A stretch of 64,000 nt of DNA from Brachyhypopomus gauderio. Its lineage: Eukaryota; Chordata; Actinopteri; Gymnotiformes; Hypopomidae. Location: NCBI RefSeq assembly GCF_052324685.1, contig NC_135225.1:10835503-10899502 (forward strand), in the 5' to 3' direction. Numbering within the stretch: position 1 is the first letter of the stretch; each line of letters begins with the position of its first letter. Of this stretch, positions 39,649 through 50,494 are shown piece by piece. Both the position numbers and the translations under genes were made by a program. The notes beneath the pieces were generated by a model. The model was not told the origin of the DNA and did no database searches. It saw only the letters and a program-made list of their open reading frames with translations.

Positions 39649-42492
39649 TTGATCCCAGTGAAATGCACAGGTGATGTAGGCGATGCTGATCAAACACATC
39701 AAGTCTTCAAAGTCTCCTTACTAAACGTCCGCTCACTCACAAACAAGTCTTTTATAATAGCTAAATTAATTGAAGATTACTGTCTGGACTTTCTTTTTCT
39801 AACAGAGACTTGGCTTGATAGCAATGGAGCAATAGTGCTAAATGAAGCTTCACCTCCCGACTTTAACTATTTTAATGTCTCCAGGGTAAATAAGAGAGGT
39901 GGTGGTGTTGCATGTTTTTACCATAAAGCATTCCACTGTAAGCAGATCTCATTAGGGGAACATCCTACGTTTGAATATCTGGCAGTACAACTCAACAGTA
40001 CTTATTCAGTTCTTTTGATTGTTATCTATCATCCTCCCAGACTACATGCAGATTTTCTTGAAGATTTTGAAGAAATGCTTTCAAGGATTTTAATGGATTT
40101 TGATTATGTTTTAATTGCTGGGGATTTTAATATTCACATGGATATATCCACAAATCCAATCACTTCAGAATTCATGAGGATGCTTAACTTTTTTGATCTC
40201 ATACAGCATGTATCAGGCCCAACTCATAAGCATGGCCACATTTTAGATTTGATCATTTCTAAACGTATAGAGGTTAATAATACTGAAATTACTGATGTTG
40301 CAATCTCTGACCATTTTGGTGTATTTTTCAATATGTCATTATCTACTAGAACACTCAGTGAAAAGCGCACAATAACCAAGCGTTATATCAGTGCTGGCAG
40401 TGCCGTGGCCTTCACAGACATGATACAGTCCCTCCCTCCCCTTTCAGAAAATGGGAATGAGCTAGTTGAAACTTTCGCACACAGAGTTAGGAACTGTATT
40501 GATGCTGTGGCACCAAAGGTAACTAAAATAATCTCTGGTAAAATTAAGATGCCCTGGAGAAACACTCCATCTATTGTAAAATTTAGGCAAGATTGTAGGC
40601 AGGCTGAGAGACGTTGGCGAAAGTCAAAATTGCAAGTACATTTTGATATTTATAAAACAACAGTGCAGAATTACAACAGTGAAGTGAAATCAGCAAGGAA
40701 AAACTATTTCTCTACCTTAATCAATTCATCCAATAATAACTCAGCTGTCTTGTTCAGAAGCATAGATCAGCTAGTAAACTCCACCTCCTGTGGCTTCCCT
40801 GAGACTGTTTCAGTTGAAAAATGTGAGGAGTTTGCTATATTTTTTAGGGACAAGATTACTAGTATAAGGCCGAACATAGCAACAAGCACTAATAGACCAT
40901 CAACCCTTACATCAGTTACTCAGCCTAACTTTAATATGTCTTATTTCCAAGAAGTTGACATGGTAACACTACTTGATGTGATCTCATCACTAAAATCCTG
41001 TGAACTGGACCCTTTACCAACATGCTTTTTCAAGCAGGTTCTGAGCTCATTAGCAAATGAAGTTCTAACGATTGTTAATCAGTCTCTGCAATTGGGTGAA
41101 TTCCCTAAAATTCTTAAAACTGCAATGGTTAAACCACTATTAAAGAACAGAAATCTTGATCCCACAATTCTTAATAATTATCGACCTATATCTAACCTTT
41201 CCTTTCTTAGCAAAATAATTGAAAAAGTAGCGTCAATCCAGTTGAATGACTATGTCAAAGTAAATCAAATAAATGACACTTTTCAATCTGGTTTCAGAGC
41301 TCTCCACAGCACTGAAACAGCCCTAGTTAAGGTAGTAAATGACTTGAGATTGAATAAGAATGCAGGCAAACTCTCAGTCCTTTTTCTGCTAGATTTAAGC
41401 GCCGCTTTTGACACCGTTGATCATGAAATACTTCTTGATCGACTACAGAGCTGGGTAGGCCTTAGTGGCTTAGTCTTAGACTGGTTTAGATTGTATCTAA
41501 CTGGGCGTGATTACTATGTAGCATTAGGTACCTCTTCCTCCACACGTCAAAAAATAACTTGTGGCGTCCCCCAAGGATCAATTCTTGGGCCGTTACTATT
41601 CAACCTATATATGCTTCCGTTACCACACATCATTAATAAACATGGTATTAGTTATCATCAATATGCAGATGACATTCAACTTTATATTTCGCTAGAACCT
41701 AAAGCCCTAAAATCAATTTGCTCACTGTTTGACTGCATAGATGATATACAGACATGGATGTCTGACAATTTTCTGCAGTTAAATAAACAGAAGACAGAGG
41801 TTCTTGTTCTTGGCAGTGATTCACAAAGGAATGATGTCCAGACTTATTTAAATCAAATGAATCTGAATGCCAGACAATGTGTTAAGAACCTGGGCGTCAC
41901 CTTTGATAATGAGCTCAGCTTCAAATCACACATCATGACTACATGCAAGACAGCTTACTTTCATCTTCGAAACATCGCTAAGGTCCGAGATATGCTCTCT
42001 CCTGCTGACAGTGAAAAACTTGTCCATGCATTTATCACATCAAGGCTAGATTATTGTAACGCTGTTCTATCTGCTCTTCCAAAGAGCTATATTTTGCACC
42101 TACAGCGAGTTCAGAACGCGGCTGCAAGGGTTCTGACCCGCAGGAGAAAGAGAGATCATATTACACCTGCACTCCACTCACTGCACTGGTTACCTGTCAG
42201 CTTTAGAATAGATTTTAAGGTTCTAGTCATGGTTTTTAAATGTCTTCATGGTCTTGCCCCTCTTTACCTGAGTGAAATGATGGTTAGATATGTTCCAGTC
42301 AGGTCTCTCAGGTCTTCAAATAGTAACCTACTGGTGATTCCTAAAAGCCGATTAAAGATTGGTGAGGGTGCTTTTAGCCACTATGGCCCAAAGCTCTGGA
42401 ATTCTCTTCCTGAAGAGCTCAGAGGCATTTCATCCCTGCATAGTTTTAAGAGCAGTCTCAAAACATTCCTGTTTAGATCCGCTTTTAGTTAA
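39649..42492 (+). CDS. LINE ORF2: endonuclease-reverse transcriptase (947 aa)
   Basis: This protein nicks target DNA and copies LINE RNA into it. An APE-type endonuclease comes first (about 25-240: LLNVRSLTNKS, TETWL, RGGGVACFYH, GDFNIHMD, ISDHFGV). The RT domain follows (about 490-760: LSAAFDTVDHEILLDRL, CGVPQGSILGPLLFNLY, the catalytic YADD, LNKQKTEVLVLG, VKNLGVTFD). A C-terminal block (RVLTRRRKRDHITPALHSLHW, here cut to motif length; GPKLWNSLPEELR, FKSSLKTFLFRSAF) is typical of L2/Rex1-like elements. The frame is intact for 947 codons; the true start may be slightly downstream of the first Met. The intact ORF2 suggests a young insertion although ORF1 is broken. Confidence 0.9.
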   Translation: MIPVKCTGDVGDADQTHQVFKVSLLNVRSLTNKSFIIAKLIEDYCLDFLFLTETWLDSNGAIVLNEASPPDFNYFNVSRVNKRGGGVACFYHKAFHCKQISLGEHPTFEYLAVQLNSTYSVLLIVIYHPPRLHADFLEDFEEMLSRILMDFDYVLIAGDFNIHMDISTNPITSEFMRMLNFFDLIQHVSGPTHKHGHILDLIISKRIEVNNTEITDVAISDHFGVFFNMSLSTRTLSEKRTITKRYISAGSAVAFTDMIQSLPPLSENGNELVETFAHRVRNCIDAVAPKVTKIISGKIKMPWRNTPSIVKFRQDCRQAERRWRKSKLQVHFDIYKTTVQNYNSEVKSARKNYFSTLINSSNNNSAVLFRSIDQLVNSTSCGFPETVSVEKCEEFAIFFRDKITSIRPNIATSTNRPSTLTSVTQPNFNMSYFQEVDMVTLLDVISSLKSCELDPLPTCFFKQVLSSLANEVLTIVNQSLQLGEFPKILKTAMVKPLLKNRNLDPTILNNYRPISNLSFLSKIIEKVASIQLNDYVKVNQINDTFQSGFRALHSTETALVKVVNDLRLNKNAGKLSVLFLLDLSAAFDTVDHEILLDRLQSWVGLSGLVLDWFRLYLTGRDYYVALGTSSSTRQKITCGVPQGSILGPLLFNLYMLPLPHIINKHGISYHQYADDIQLYISLEPKALKSICSLFDCIDDIQTWMSDNFLQLNKQKTEVLVLGSDSQRNDVQTYLNQMNLNARQCVKNLGVTFDNELSFKSHIMTTCKTAYFHLRNIAKVRDMLSPADSEKLVHAFITSRLDYCNAVLSALPKSYILHLQRVQNAAARVLTRRRKRDHITPALHSLHWLPVSFRIDFKVLVMVFKCLHGLAPLYLSEMMVRYVPVRSLRSSNSNLLVIPKSRLKIGEGAFSHYGPKLWNSLPEELRGISSLHSFKSSLKTFLFRSAFS

Positions 42493-42712
42493 GAAACTCT
42501 ATCTTAATAGTTTTATCTTATTTACCTTACTTTTTATTATCTTATTTCCTTTACTTTTTAACTTTTTATGTTATTTTAATGTTTTTATCTTTAATTTCTT
42601 TTAACATTTTCTTTTTGTCTTTTTGTCTTATCTCCTTTTAATGTTTCTTTGTATTTATACTGTAAAGCACTTTGAGTTACATGTATGTATGAAAGGTGCT
42701 ATACAAATAAAG

Positions 42713-42744
<32 letters not shown>

Positions 42745-42789
42745 AGTCAGTGGGAAACCTGCGTAATCACATGCTGACCTTGGTAAGGG

Positions 42790-42890
42790 TCATATGCAGG
42801 TCATATGCACGCTTTGAGCGTGACACGCACGCATTTTAGCGATTTCACACGCTCTCACGCCACGCATGGAATTTCTCACGCTTGAATATT
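42790..42890 (+). mobile_element. hAT-like terminal fragment (sibling of 38485-38571)
   Basis: The sequence TTGAGCGTGACACGCACGCA followed by TTCACACGCTCTCACGCCAC matches, in opposite orientation, the CACGC-rich subterminal block at 38485-38571. The CAGGG end is missing. It lies just beyond the LINE's (ATT)n tail. Confidence 0.5.
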
Positions 42891-43329
42891 ATTATTATTA
42901 TTATTAATAATATTATTATTAATAATAATAATAATTTATTTTTAAAATAATCTAATCGATGCATACCGCAGCATATTCAGCCAATCCATCGGTTGAACCA
43001 ATCAGAATATAGCGCAGAATATAGATTGGCTGATTGGAATATAGCGCTGTTGCTTGGTAGACTTTAGCCAGCCCGCTCACATATATGTAATGATGCAGCC
43101 CGGAGCCCCGGTGGGCGTGGGTAAAGGGCGGAGCATGTGTCAATCATTTTCGAATGCAGCCAATCAGATACTAGACTTTCATTGTCAATCAATTTTTATT
43201 AAGCCAATTATCAGCCAGAGTTAGCTGTCAATCATTTTTTACTGCAGCCAATCATCTTAACAGATCTGCCAAAAGAAGGCGGAAACTGCACGGAGAAGCT
43301 CTTTAAACAGAAGTATATGCCATTCTTGC

Positions 43330-43403
43330 ACAAAAGTAGCTGAATAAAAACATTAGAAGAGCCATGACTTTAGACATTTTTAAATAAAAGTTTAAAATAC
43401 TTC
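43330..43403 (+). repeat. Outer inverted repeat, left arm
   Basis: This 74-bp stretch (ACAAAAGTAGCTGAATAAAA ... TTTAAAATACTTC) recurs inverted at 45896-45969 with one or two differences. The arms flank the palindromic element at 43735-45863 at unequal distances (331 bp left, 32 bp right). Confidence 0.8.
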
Positions 43404-43734
43404 TCACTTGTTATTCTGGAACGGCACTTCAATGTTTTTTTTTCCTTTATTGCACGTATTGCATCATTTGTACATCATATATATATATGTGGCGAGTGTA
43501 AATTGTTAGCAGAGGGGAGGTGTAAATGGACACAAATTAAGTATTATATCGCGATCGATCGCCAAGTATAAACGCCTCCGCCGAGCAGAGCGTTGAGGAG
43601 CGATTTCGATTGGAGGATCGTGCTCTATTTTTAGTATTAATTTTTTTGCTGATGCTGGTCCAGCGTGTCGCGTGCCACTGATTATGCCTCGGCGTGCCAA
43701 CGGTGGCCATAGGTTGCCGACCCCTGCTGTAGAG
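43404..43734. mobile_element. hAT-type fragment left of the palindromic element
   Basis: Read leftward from 43727 the segment begins CAGGGGTCGGCAACCTATGG, a hAT-type terminus, and continues with CpG-rich sequence. It shares AATGGACACAAATTA with 38370-38395. The opposite terminus was not identified. The direct repeat GTAGAG at its right edge belongs to the target duplication of the adjacent element. Confidence 0.5.
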
Positions 43735-45863
43735 TATGGTGTGATTTTTGTTTCAATAGTTCCACAAAAGCAAAAGTAAATCCAAGAGCAGAAAGTATAT
43801 GTTATGAATGCAAAACAGAAAAATATATATCAAAAGTATATATTTTTTATATAATTGGTTATTTGAAACTTATTTTCGTTTGCATTTTGACAAGTTTTTG
43901 GTTCCATTGTTTTTGTTTTTTTGGATTTTCCCAGTAAGGTCTTTTGCTTCTGGAATCTCTCTTTGCTTCTGGTTCGTTTTTTGCTTCTGACTTTTGGAAC
44001 ACATTTCACGTGTGGGAGGGTCTTAGATGAAGGCGTTCCTCTGCAATCTCCATTGGTCACTGATTCCGGACTGACACAGAGCTCTGAGACCGCCTCTGGG
44101 ACCAAGCCACGCCCACCCCACCAGCCTCCCAGCGTTTTCAAACGTGGCGGAACGCGGTGGTTCTGTTTCACAGTAGCATGTAAACTAAGTTTTACCATAA
44201 AAGTTTATACAAAGGTTATAATTAATTGGTAAATGGTCTGTAGATATTGCAAATGTACACTGTATAATAACTACATTAAGCATGCTCACCAGCACGAGCT
44301 TTTTAAAATTTTAGTGAACTGGATGGAGAGAACATTGATGTGTGGAAGAAATATGAGTATTTGCAATATCTGGTATGGCGACGGACGGGGGGTGGGGGGC
44401 AGCTGGTGTACGAGAGGTGATGCCAAATATAGTAAAATCCATAATAGTAAAAAATACCAAAATTAAAGCCAAATACCAAAATTAAAGCAATACTGAAAAG
44501 TGGCCACCCTATATACAACCAGCTTTGTTCACTCACACTGTTTTTCAGTGTTCTGCAGGTACCACACACAAACACACATCACATGCATCTTGTGCTGTCC
44601 ATATTTTATTAAGAAGTGAACAATATTCATTGAACCATTGAACATAGAGATACTAAACATAATACATGTCAGACATGACATTCAGACACTGTCCGACTCA
44701 GAGATAAAAACAAAAAGATTTTAACTTGGAGAGGTGGGAGTAAGAAGAGTAGTCCATTGAAACGCAGAGTGCGGATTAGTTTCCTTCTCACTTTAGACCC
44801 GCGGGGACGCTAGCGAATGATCCAGGAGGAGCGAGTAACTAGTCGCTACTATTGTGAATGTAGCAAAACGGTGACAGAAGCTACAGCAGCGATTAAATTA
44901 AAAATAATTTAAAGGCTAGCTTTAAACACGCTCTTCCCTGTTGACTTCTCTCACGGTAATGTCGCGCTGAAAAATATTGACCTTTCTTGTCAATATATGG
45001 AGCCAGATCCGTAAACGCGAGCCGCTTTCGCCATTCCAGATGGCTCAGTCAAAACCATTATATCTTAATGAACCAATAAATAACATCAGCGGCAAAAATG
45101 AGTGTAAAAAATACCAGGGTTCATCATTTAGAACTACAAAAAAATCTTGTTTCTTATTTTACTATCTACCTATTTTTCATAAGAGTTTGTTTTACCGCAA
45201 AATACTTCAAAAACGGCGAATTTCGCCGCAAGGTGACAGATTTTCATGTCTGCATCCAGTTCACTAAAATTTTAAAAAGCTCGCGCTGGTGAAGTGTGCT
45301 AAATATTAACTGCCATGCTTAATGTAGTTATTATACAGTGTACATTTGCAATATCTACAGACCATTTACCAATTAATTATAACCTTTGTATAAACTTTTA
45401 TGGTAAAACTTAGTTTACATGCTACTGTGAAACAGAACCACCGCGTTCCGCCACGTTTGAAAACGCTGGGAGGCTGGTGGGGTGGGCGTGGCTTGGTCCC
45501 AGAGGCGGTCTCAGAGCTCTGTGTCAGTCCGGAATCAGTGACCAATGGAGATTGCAGAGGAACGCCTTCATCTAAGACCCTCCCACACGTGAAATGTGTT
45601 CCAAAAGTCAGAAGCAAAAAACGAACCAGAAGCAAAGAGAGATTCCAGAAGCAAAAGACCTTACTGGGAAAATCCAAAAAAACAAAAACAATGGAACCAA
45701 AAACTTGTCAAAATGCAAACGAAAATAAGTTTCAAATAACCAATTATATAAAAAATATATACTTTTGATATATATTTTTCTGTTTTGCATTCATAACATA
45801 TACTTTCTGCTCTTGGATTTACTTTTGCTTTTGTGGAACTATTGAAACAAAAATCACACCATA
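43735..45863. mobile_element. 2.1-kb palindromic (fold-back) element with about 600-bp inverted arms
   Basis: Arms 43735-44325 and 45253-45863 are inverted copies. The outer 500+ bp are essentially identical: all conceptual translations of the two arms, 60, 103 and 122 residues long, are the same residue for residue. Near the inner end the right arm has a 22-23 bp extra stretch. The arms enclose a 0.93-kb unique core (44326-45252). The termini are TATGGTGTGATTTTTG, and the hexamer GTAGAG flanks both sides directly (43729-43734, 45864-45869), suggesting a 6-bp target duplication. No transposase motif was recognised. The arm reading frames are by-products. Confidence 0.8.
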
Positions 45864-45895
45864 GTAGAGCCTTTGAATATTAAAACCATTTACCT

Positions 45896-45969
45896 GAAGT
45901 ATTTTAAACTTTTACTTAAAAATGTCTAAAGTCATGGCTCTTCTAATGTTTTTATTCAGCTACTTTTGT
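45896..45969 (-). repeat. Outer inverted repeat, right arm
   Basis: Inverted partner of 43330-43403. The pair may be the terminal repeats of an older element into which the palindromic element inserted. Confidence 0.8.
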
Positions 45970-46025
45970 AGCTCCGGTCTGCAGCATTACCCTTCTCGCC
46001 CGCTCCCCAACCACACACACACACA

Positions 46026-46092
<67 letters not shown>

Positions 46093-46886
46093 CCGCTACA
46101 CTAACCATCGCGACAGATTCCAATCCCCCCGCCTGAAAAAAAGCTCACGCCCACCAAACTTGAGAGATCTGGTCATATGAAACAAATTTTATTGATTTTT
46201 AAAGCGTATAATAACTTCAATTTTTAAAACTATAGTTTTTTATTTCACATAAGAATATTTAGAATATTTGCACCCCTGATGAAGACAGACGGCACCCCAG
46301 CCCTACGTGACAAATATTTTTAGAGTACACTTAAAGTGTCAATAAATCAGCATTTTTTTTTAAGTAATTGGAACATGTCCCTACAGTCCCCAGCTAGTGT
46401 ATACCAGTAATCAAGAAATAGCCTTTTCTCTAATTACCATGAAGATATGGAACTTTTGGTGCAAACTGACCATTCAGGGATGGTACTGTCGTGGAAATTC
46501 TCCGTCACAACAACCGGGGTCTCTCTGTAAGAAAAGATACGAGCGCTCGGAGAGTGATAGTTAGCAAAAGCAACACACACACACACATGATGGTTACTTT
46601 ACCAAATCACTCTAGTTTATTGTTCAAACCTCCAATCCTTTTATACAGTAAGGGCTGGTCGGTCATGTGAAACATTCCTCTTTCAGTTGCACGCTATGTT
46701 CTTAAAAATACTTCTCTGTAAGAGCAGATTCTGCATTTCTATCACAGTACAGTACAGAAATCTAAACTCACACTACAGTAATGTTAAGCATAATTTAGAC
46801 AAGCAATTGGTCTTGTATAATTCAGATCTACAAGCTGATGTTGGAATTACAAATTATAACAAAAAGTACATTGCCTGACAAAATGA
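45970..46886. other. Intergenic stretch with (CA)n
   Basis: It contains a (CA)n microsatellite at 46010-46091 and otherwise AT-rich sequence. A segment near 46490-46650 (CACAACAACCGGGGTCTCTC and after) has an LTR-like look, but no boundaries or coding sequence could be shown. No gene seen. Confidence 0.5.
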
Positions 46887-46894
46887 ACCTTTAC

Positions 46895-48168
46895 CAGTGT
46901 TGTATAAAGTATTAGAGACCCATACTTGAGTAAAAGTACAAGTACTCTATCAAAAATGTTACTTGAGTAGAAGTTGAAGTGTTCTTTAAAAACTTTACTT
47001 AAGTAGAAGTACAGAAGTATTCAGCATTCTTTGTACTTAAGTATTGCAAGTAGTTTATTCTGAAATTTATTACTCAAGTACTGAAAGTAAAAAGTACAAG
47101 TACTGGGTTTTGAATTAATTAAAGAAAGCCATCAAAGTTTGATTATCAATTATTTTTATATATCACTTACAAATCAAAGATGTCAAAGACAAATACAAGT
47201 GGTCTGTATGTATAAACAAGTAGCAACTTAAAAAACTGGGCTTAACACTTCGCACACAAAAAACAGATAACCTATGTCCCGCTACGTCGTAGGTTTGATG
47301 CAGAAGTACAAGTTTGCCTTAATTTAGCTGAGAAAGCGAGGTGTATTTTGGACGTAAAATCCGTCCGTCGGGTTCTAAGGGTGAGCCTACTATCCTGCTT
47401 TTACCCCTAACAAATGCCTTTACCCTATAAAAACACTACAATATAAAATGGGCACATAATTAGTCAGCATGAAGAGACACTGCTTACTGTTGCTAAAAAC
47501 ACACAACTCAGCGTGACATCGCCTCCTTCCTAACCCTCACCGCCACGATCACTCGATGTTGAAGGTGTGGAAGGTGCCAATATATGTACATTAAAACGCC
47601 AACAAGCTTCTCTTCTGCTGTTACCAAACACGGTACCATCTCTTTTAATGAGATAAAAAGCGAATCATTTGGAATAATTTCGAGTATATGTGTATTTGTA
47701 TAAATAAGTAAACTAAGCTGAAGGTGCTAGAAAATACTGAAAATGAACCTTCAAAGTGCCGTGGCCAACGCGCATGGGCGGAGCCACCGCGATTGCATCA
47801 TTTTTGCCGCGCGGACCCTTGCAGCAGTCACGACGTGTCAAGTGAACCTAGATTACGAAGCTCAAGTGTTCAGTGAAGGTAGCAGCAGAGTAAACGAGAC
47901 GCGACCGGAGCATGCGCAGTTTTCTCATAAGACAGCCTCATCGCTTGACCTGGTGTTAGCGCCAGCTAACATGTTTATAATTGTAACGAGTAACTATACA
48001 GCACGTCAAAAATTTTTCGGAGTAAAAGTATTAAACTGATGGAAAATATGTAGTGAAGTAAAAGTGGAAGTAGGAGAAAAAAATAATACTCCAGTAAAGT
48101 ACAGATACAGCATTTTAGTACTTAAGTACAGTAGCGAAGTAGTTCTACTTCGTTACTATACAACTCTG
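46895..48168. mobile_element. 1.27-kb non-autonomous hAT element with perfect 8-bp target duplication
   Basis: The termini are CAGTGTTGTATAAAG and, inverted, CAGAGTTGTATAGTAACGAA. Identical octamers ACCTTTAC flank them at 46887-46894 and 48169-48176. Subterminal regions on both sides are full of short AAGTA/TACTT motifs (for example ACTTGAGTAAAAGTACAAGT), as in many hAT elements where transposase binds. The interior has no transposase; a 98-codon open frame at 47743-48039 lacks recognisable content. Family features match a repeat common in fish genomes. Confidence 0.92.
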
Positions 48169-48439
48169 ACCTTTACATTCACAAAAAAAATCTTATTTCT
48201 TCAGTATAATATCAGCATGGCAGTTCTTGGTCTCCATCTACTGGATAAACACTGGAACTGACTGAAAAGCAGAGCTTACATGAAACATACCACACAAACA
48301 CACACATAGTTCTATGATTTTAATAATTTTGCCATTACATTTTTTTTTTTATCTTTTGGAGCTTTAGTGCCTCGTTGTCCTGTTAAATGGACACTGACAT
48401 TAAAAAGTACACTTCATGCATTCTAGTGAAAAGTAAATC

Positions 48440-49425
48440 ATTTCTAAACGGCCCCTTGGGCTGCTTAGGTCCCTGGAGCATACAAGCAATTTTGTGGGCT
48501 CCCTGAACACAATGGGAACTACTCCAGGGTGGGTAGAGAGCACCCAATGATTTTCTGTGCAGACCTCATGATCCTCTGTAGTTCTCTGCAGCTGGACAAC
48601 CAGACACAGAGTCCGCTCCCTTTGTTGGAACGGTAGAAGGACACCAGCAGTCTCTGTCTGATGTTATTTCTCCTCAGAGTCCTCAAGAGTCTCTGCTGTG
48701 TCTTCTTTGTAAGCTCTTTGATGTTCACACCTCAGGTTAGGTCCTCCCGGAAATAAATACCCAAGTGAAAGTCTGTCACTCTTTCTACACAGTCCCCATT
48801 GATAGTTATGTGTTGGATGTCCTTCCTCGCCTTCCTGGGCAACACGGTGGCTTGGTGGTTAGCACGTTTGCCTCTCAGCACAGGGGACTTGGGTTCAAGT
48901 CCCTATCTGAGTGGAGTTTCCATGTTCTCCCTGTGTTGTGTGGGTTTTCTCCAGGATCTCCGGTTTCCTCCCACAGTACAAAAACATGGAGGTTAGGTAA
49001 ATTGGCAGTCCCTGACAAATTCTCCCTGAGTGTGTGTCTGTGTCTCTATGTTCAATAAAAAGTAGTGTCTGAGTGTGTGTGTGTGTTTGCTTGTATGCCC
49101 AGTGGTGGATGGTGCTCTGCCACTAGGGTCTGTCCTCTCTCCCCTTCCTGCAACCCATTCAGTCCCCCAGGGGGCTGTGGATCCCGGTAGAGAGTACGCT
49201 GTGCGCAATTGGCTGCCGCTTCTCGCCGGTGTGTGTGTGATTGGTTGTCTGTGACTTGTACCTGTGTTAAATTGTAAAGCGCCTTGGGTATTCTGAAAGG
49301 CGCTATATAAATTGAACATTCATTCATTCATTCAATGACCAGCCCATTCGTCATTGCGGTGTTGAGATGCAGATTGTTGCCACTCCACTTAGTCCTGATA
49401 TTTCTTTTGCAAAAAGTTCAGAGGT
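48440..49425 (-). mobile_element. Decayed LINE reverse-transcriptase fragment interrupted by a SINE
   Basis: The minus strand encodes WSGNNLHLNTAMTNGLVI (about 49420-49338). After the SINE it continues ITINGDCVERVTDFHLG, LTKKTQQRLLRTLRRNN and ELQRIMRSAQKIIGCSLPTLE-type sequence (48790-48519). These are the usual consecutive blocks at the C-terminal side of a fish LINE RT (NLHLN-T-KTKE ... NTSELVKKAQQRL ... RIVRTAQKIIG). There are frameshifts and a stop. The two halves are separated exactly by the V-type SINE. Confidence 0.7.
48838..49337 (+). mobile_element. V-SINE-like tRNA-derived SINE with L2-type tail
   Basis: The tRNA-like head has GGCTTGGTGGTTAGCACG and a B-box GGGTTCAAGTCCC. The central block resembles the conserved V-SINE domain (CCATGTTCTCCCTGTGTTG, then CGGTTTCCTCCCACAGT). 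The 3' tail is GTAAAGCGCCTTGGGTATTC ... GGCGCTATATAAATTGAA followed by (CATT)n, an L2-style LINE tail. It is inserted in an older LINE fragment. Confidence 0.85.
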
Positions 49426-49574
49426 TCTGTCCCTCCTAGGTGGAGTAGTCGGGCTTATTGTGACCATTGTAAAGATTGGCTGGGCCACACTGTTGGAAAT
49501 CACCACTGTGCTAAAGCAAAGGAATGAGAAAGTAAAGAACCCACAGCGTACCACACTGCACATCATAGACTAAT

Positions 49575-49806
49575 CATCATATTTACTCATCATCATATAC
49601 ACTCATTACTATATACACTCATCATCATGTACACTCATCATCATATACACACAACATCATATACACTCATCATCGTATACACTCATCATTGTATACACTC
49701 ATCACTATATACACTCATCATCATCATCATATACACTCATCATCGTATACACTCATCACTATATACACTCATCATCATACACTCAACATCATATACACTC
49801 ATCATC
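49575..49806. repeat. 15-bp tandem repeat (CATCATATACACTCAT type)
   Basis: About fifteen units of a 15-bp motif with variants (CATCGTATACACTCAT, CACTATATACACTCAT). Reading frames through it are spurious. No gene between here and 50494. Confidence 0.85.
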
Positions 49807-50494
49807 ATTGAGGTGATTCCAGGAAGCTGCTTCTGACTTTTAATCCATTAATTAGCCAGCTTAAGCATGGTATCACACGGACCTTCTCCATCACCATCGC
49901 CTAACTTCACAACGACAGCCTCTCGTTCCCCATTACTGAATATCACTTGTTCAGGAAGAGGGGAGAAGGAATCCAACTGAATATCCTGGGAACATCAAAA
50001 TCTGTAAATGTTATAATTTTCATATCAAGTACATCTTAAGCACGCAGGAGATCATATTTGTGTATGAAATTAGCTGTTTTTTAACAATGTGCAAAATGTA
50101 CAACATGTAAAAGTAAAAACACAGATGTACTACTTCTGGCATATCTTACAATCCAAATATACGAAATAGGAAAGCTGCTTTCAGCATTCCCTCGATCAGT
50201 GAGTGACTGATTTTGAAATAATTAATTGCACTTGAGTACATATTTTCAGTAACTTACATCACTGATACGGTCACACAAACTTAAGTCCGGGCAAATAAAC
50301 CACTGTTGATGTAATGTGTAGTATAATATTTTTTTTCCTAGAAAAGTGTCTTTTTTTACTATTTATTTGTGTACAATATGTAAAATTATAATATAATTCA
50401 TTCATAATATTACCCGCATAAAAAAAGGAAATGTTTTATAAGCTGCACCGGGAAGCCGCATATATCTACTGAACTGAACACATTTAACTGAACT

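Larger units (their letters stand above)
38800..42745 (+). mobile_element. L2/CR1-type LINE with broken ORF1 and intact ORF2
   Basis: This is a non-LTR retrotransposon with an SGNH/GDSL-esterase-like ORF1 (about 38845-39513), an endonuclease-reverse transcriptase ORF2 (39649-42492) and a 3' UTR. The UTR ends GTGCTATACAAATAAAG followed by (ATT)n at 42712-42743. Esterase-type ORF1 and a 3' end made of short tandem repeats are characteristic of L2/CR1-related clades. The 5' limit is uncertain because it runs into a 24-bp minisatellite. Confidence 0.85.

Noticed and set aside
38222..43727. A single large hAT element spanning the LINE, using the CACGC-rich fragments as its two ends
   Set aside because: The fragments at 38485-38571 and 42795-42880 point their termini toward each other's inside, so they cannot be the two ends of one element.
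43921..44232. Identical 103-codon frames in the two palindrome arms (also 45366-45677)
   Set aside because: Identity follows from the inverted duplication; codon use and composition show no protein family, and other frames of the arms are equally open.
47743..48039. 98-codon frame inside the hAT element as a transposase piece
   Set aside because: No hAT transposase motif (DDE setting, BED finger or dimerisation block) was recognised.
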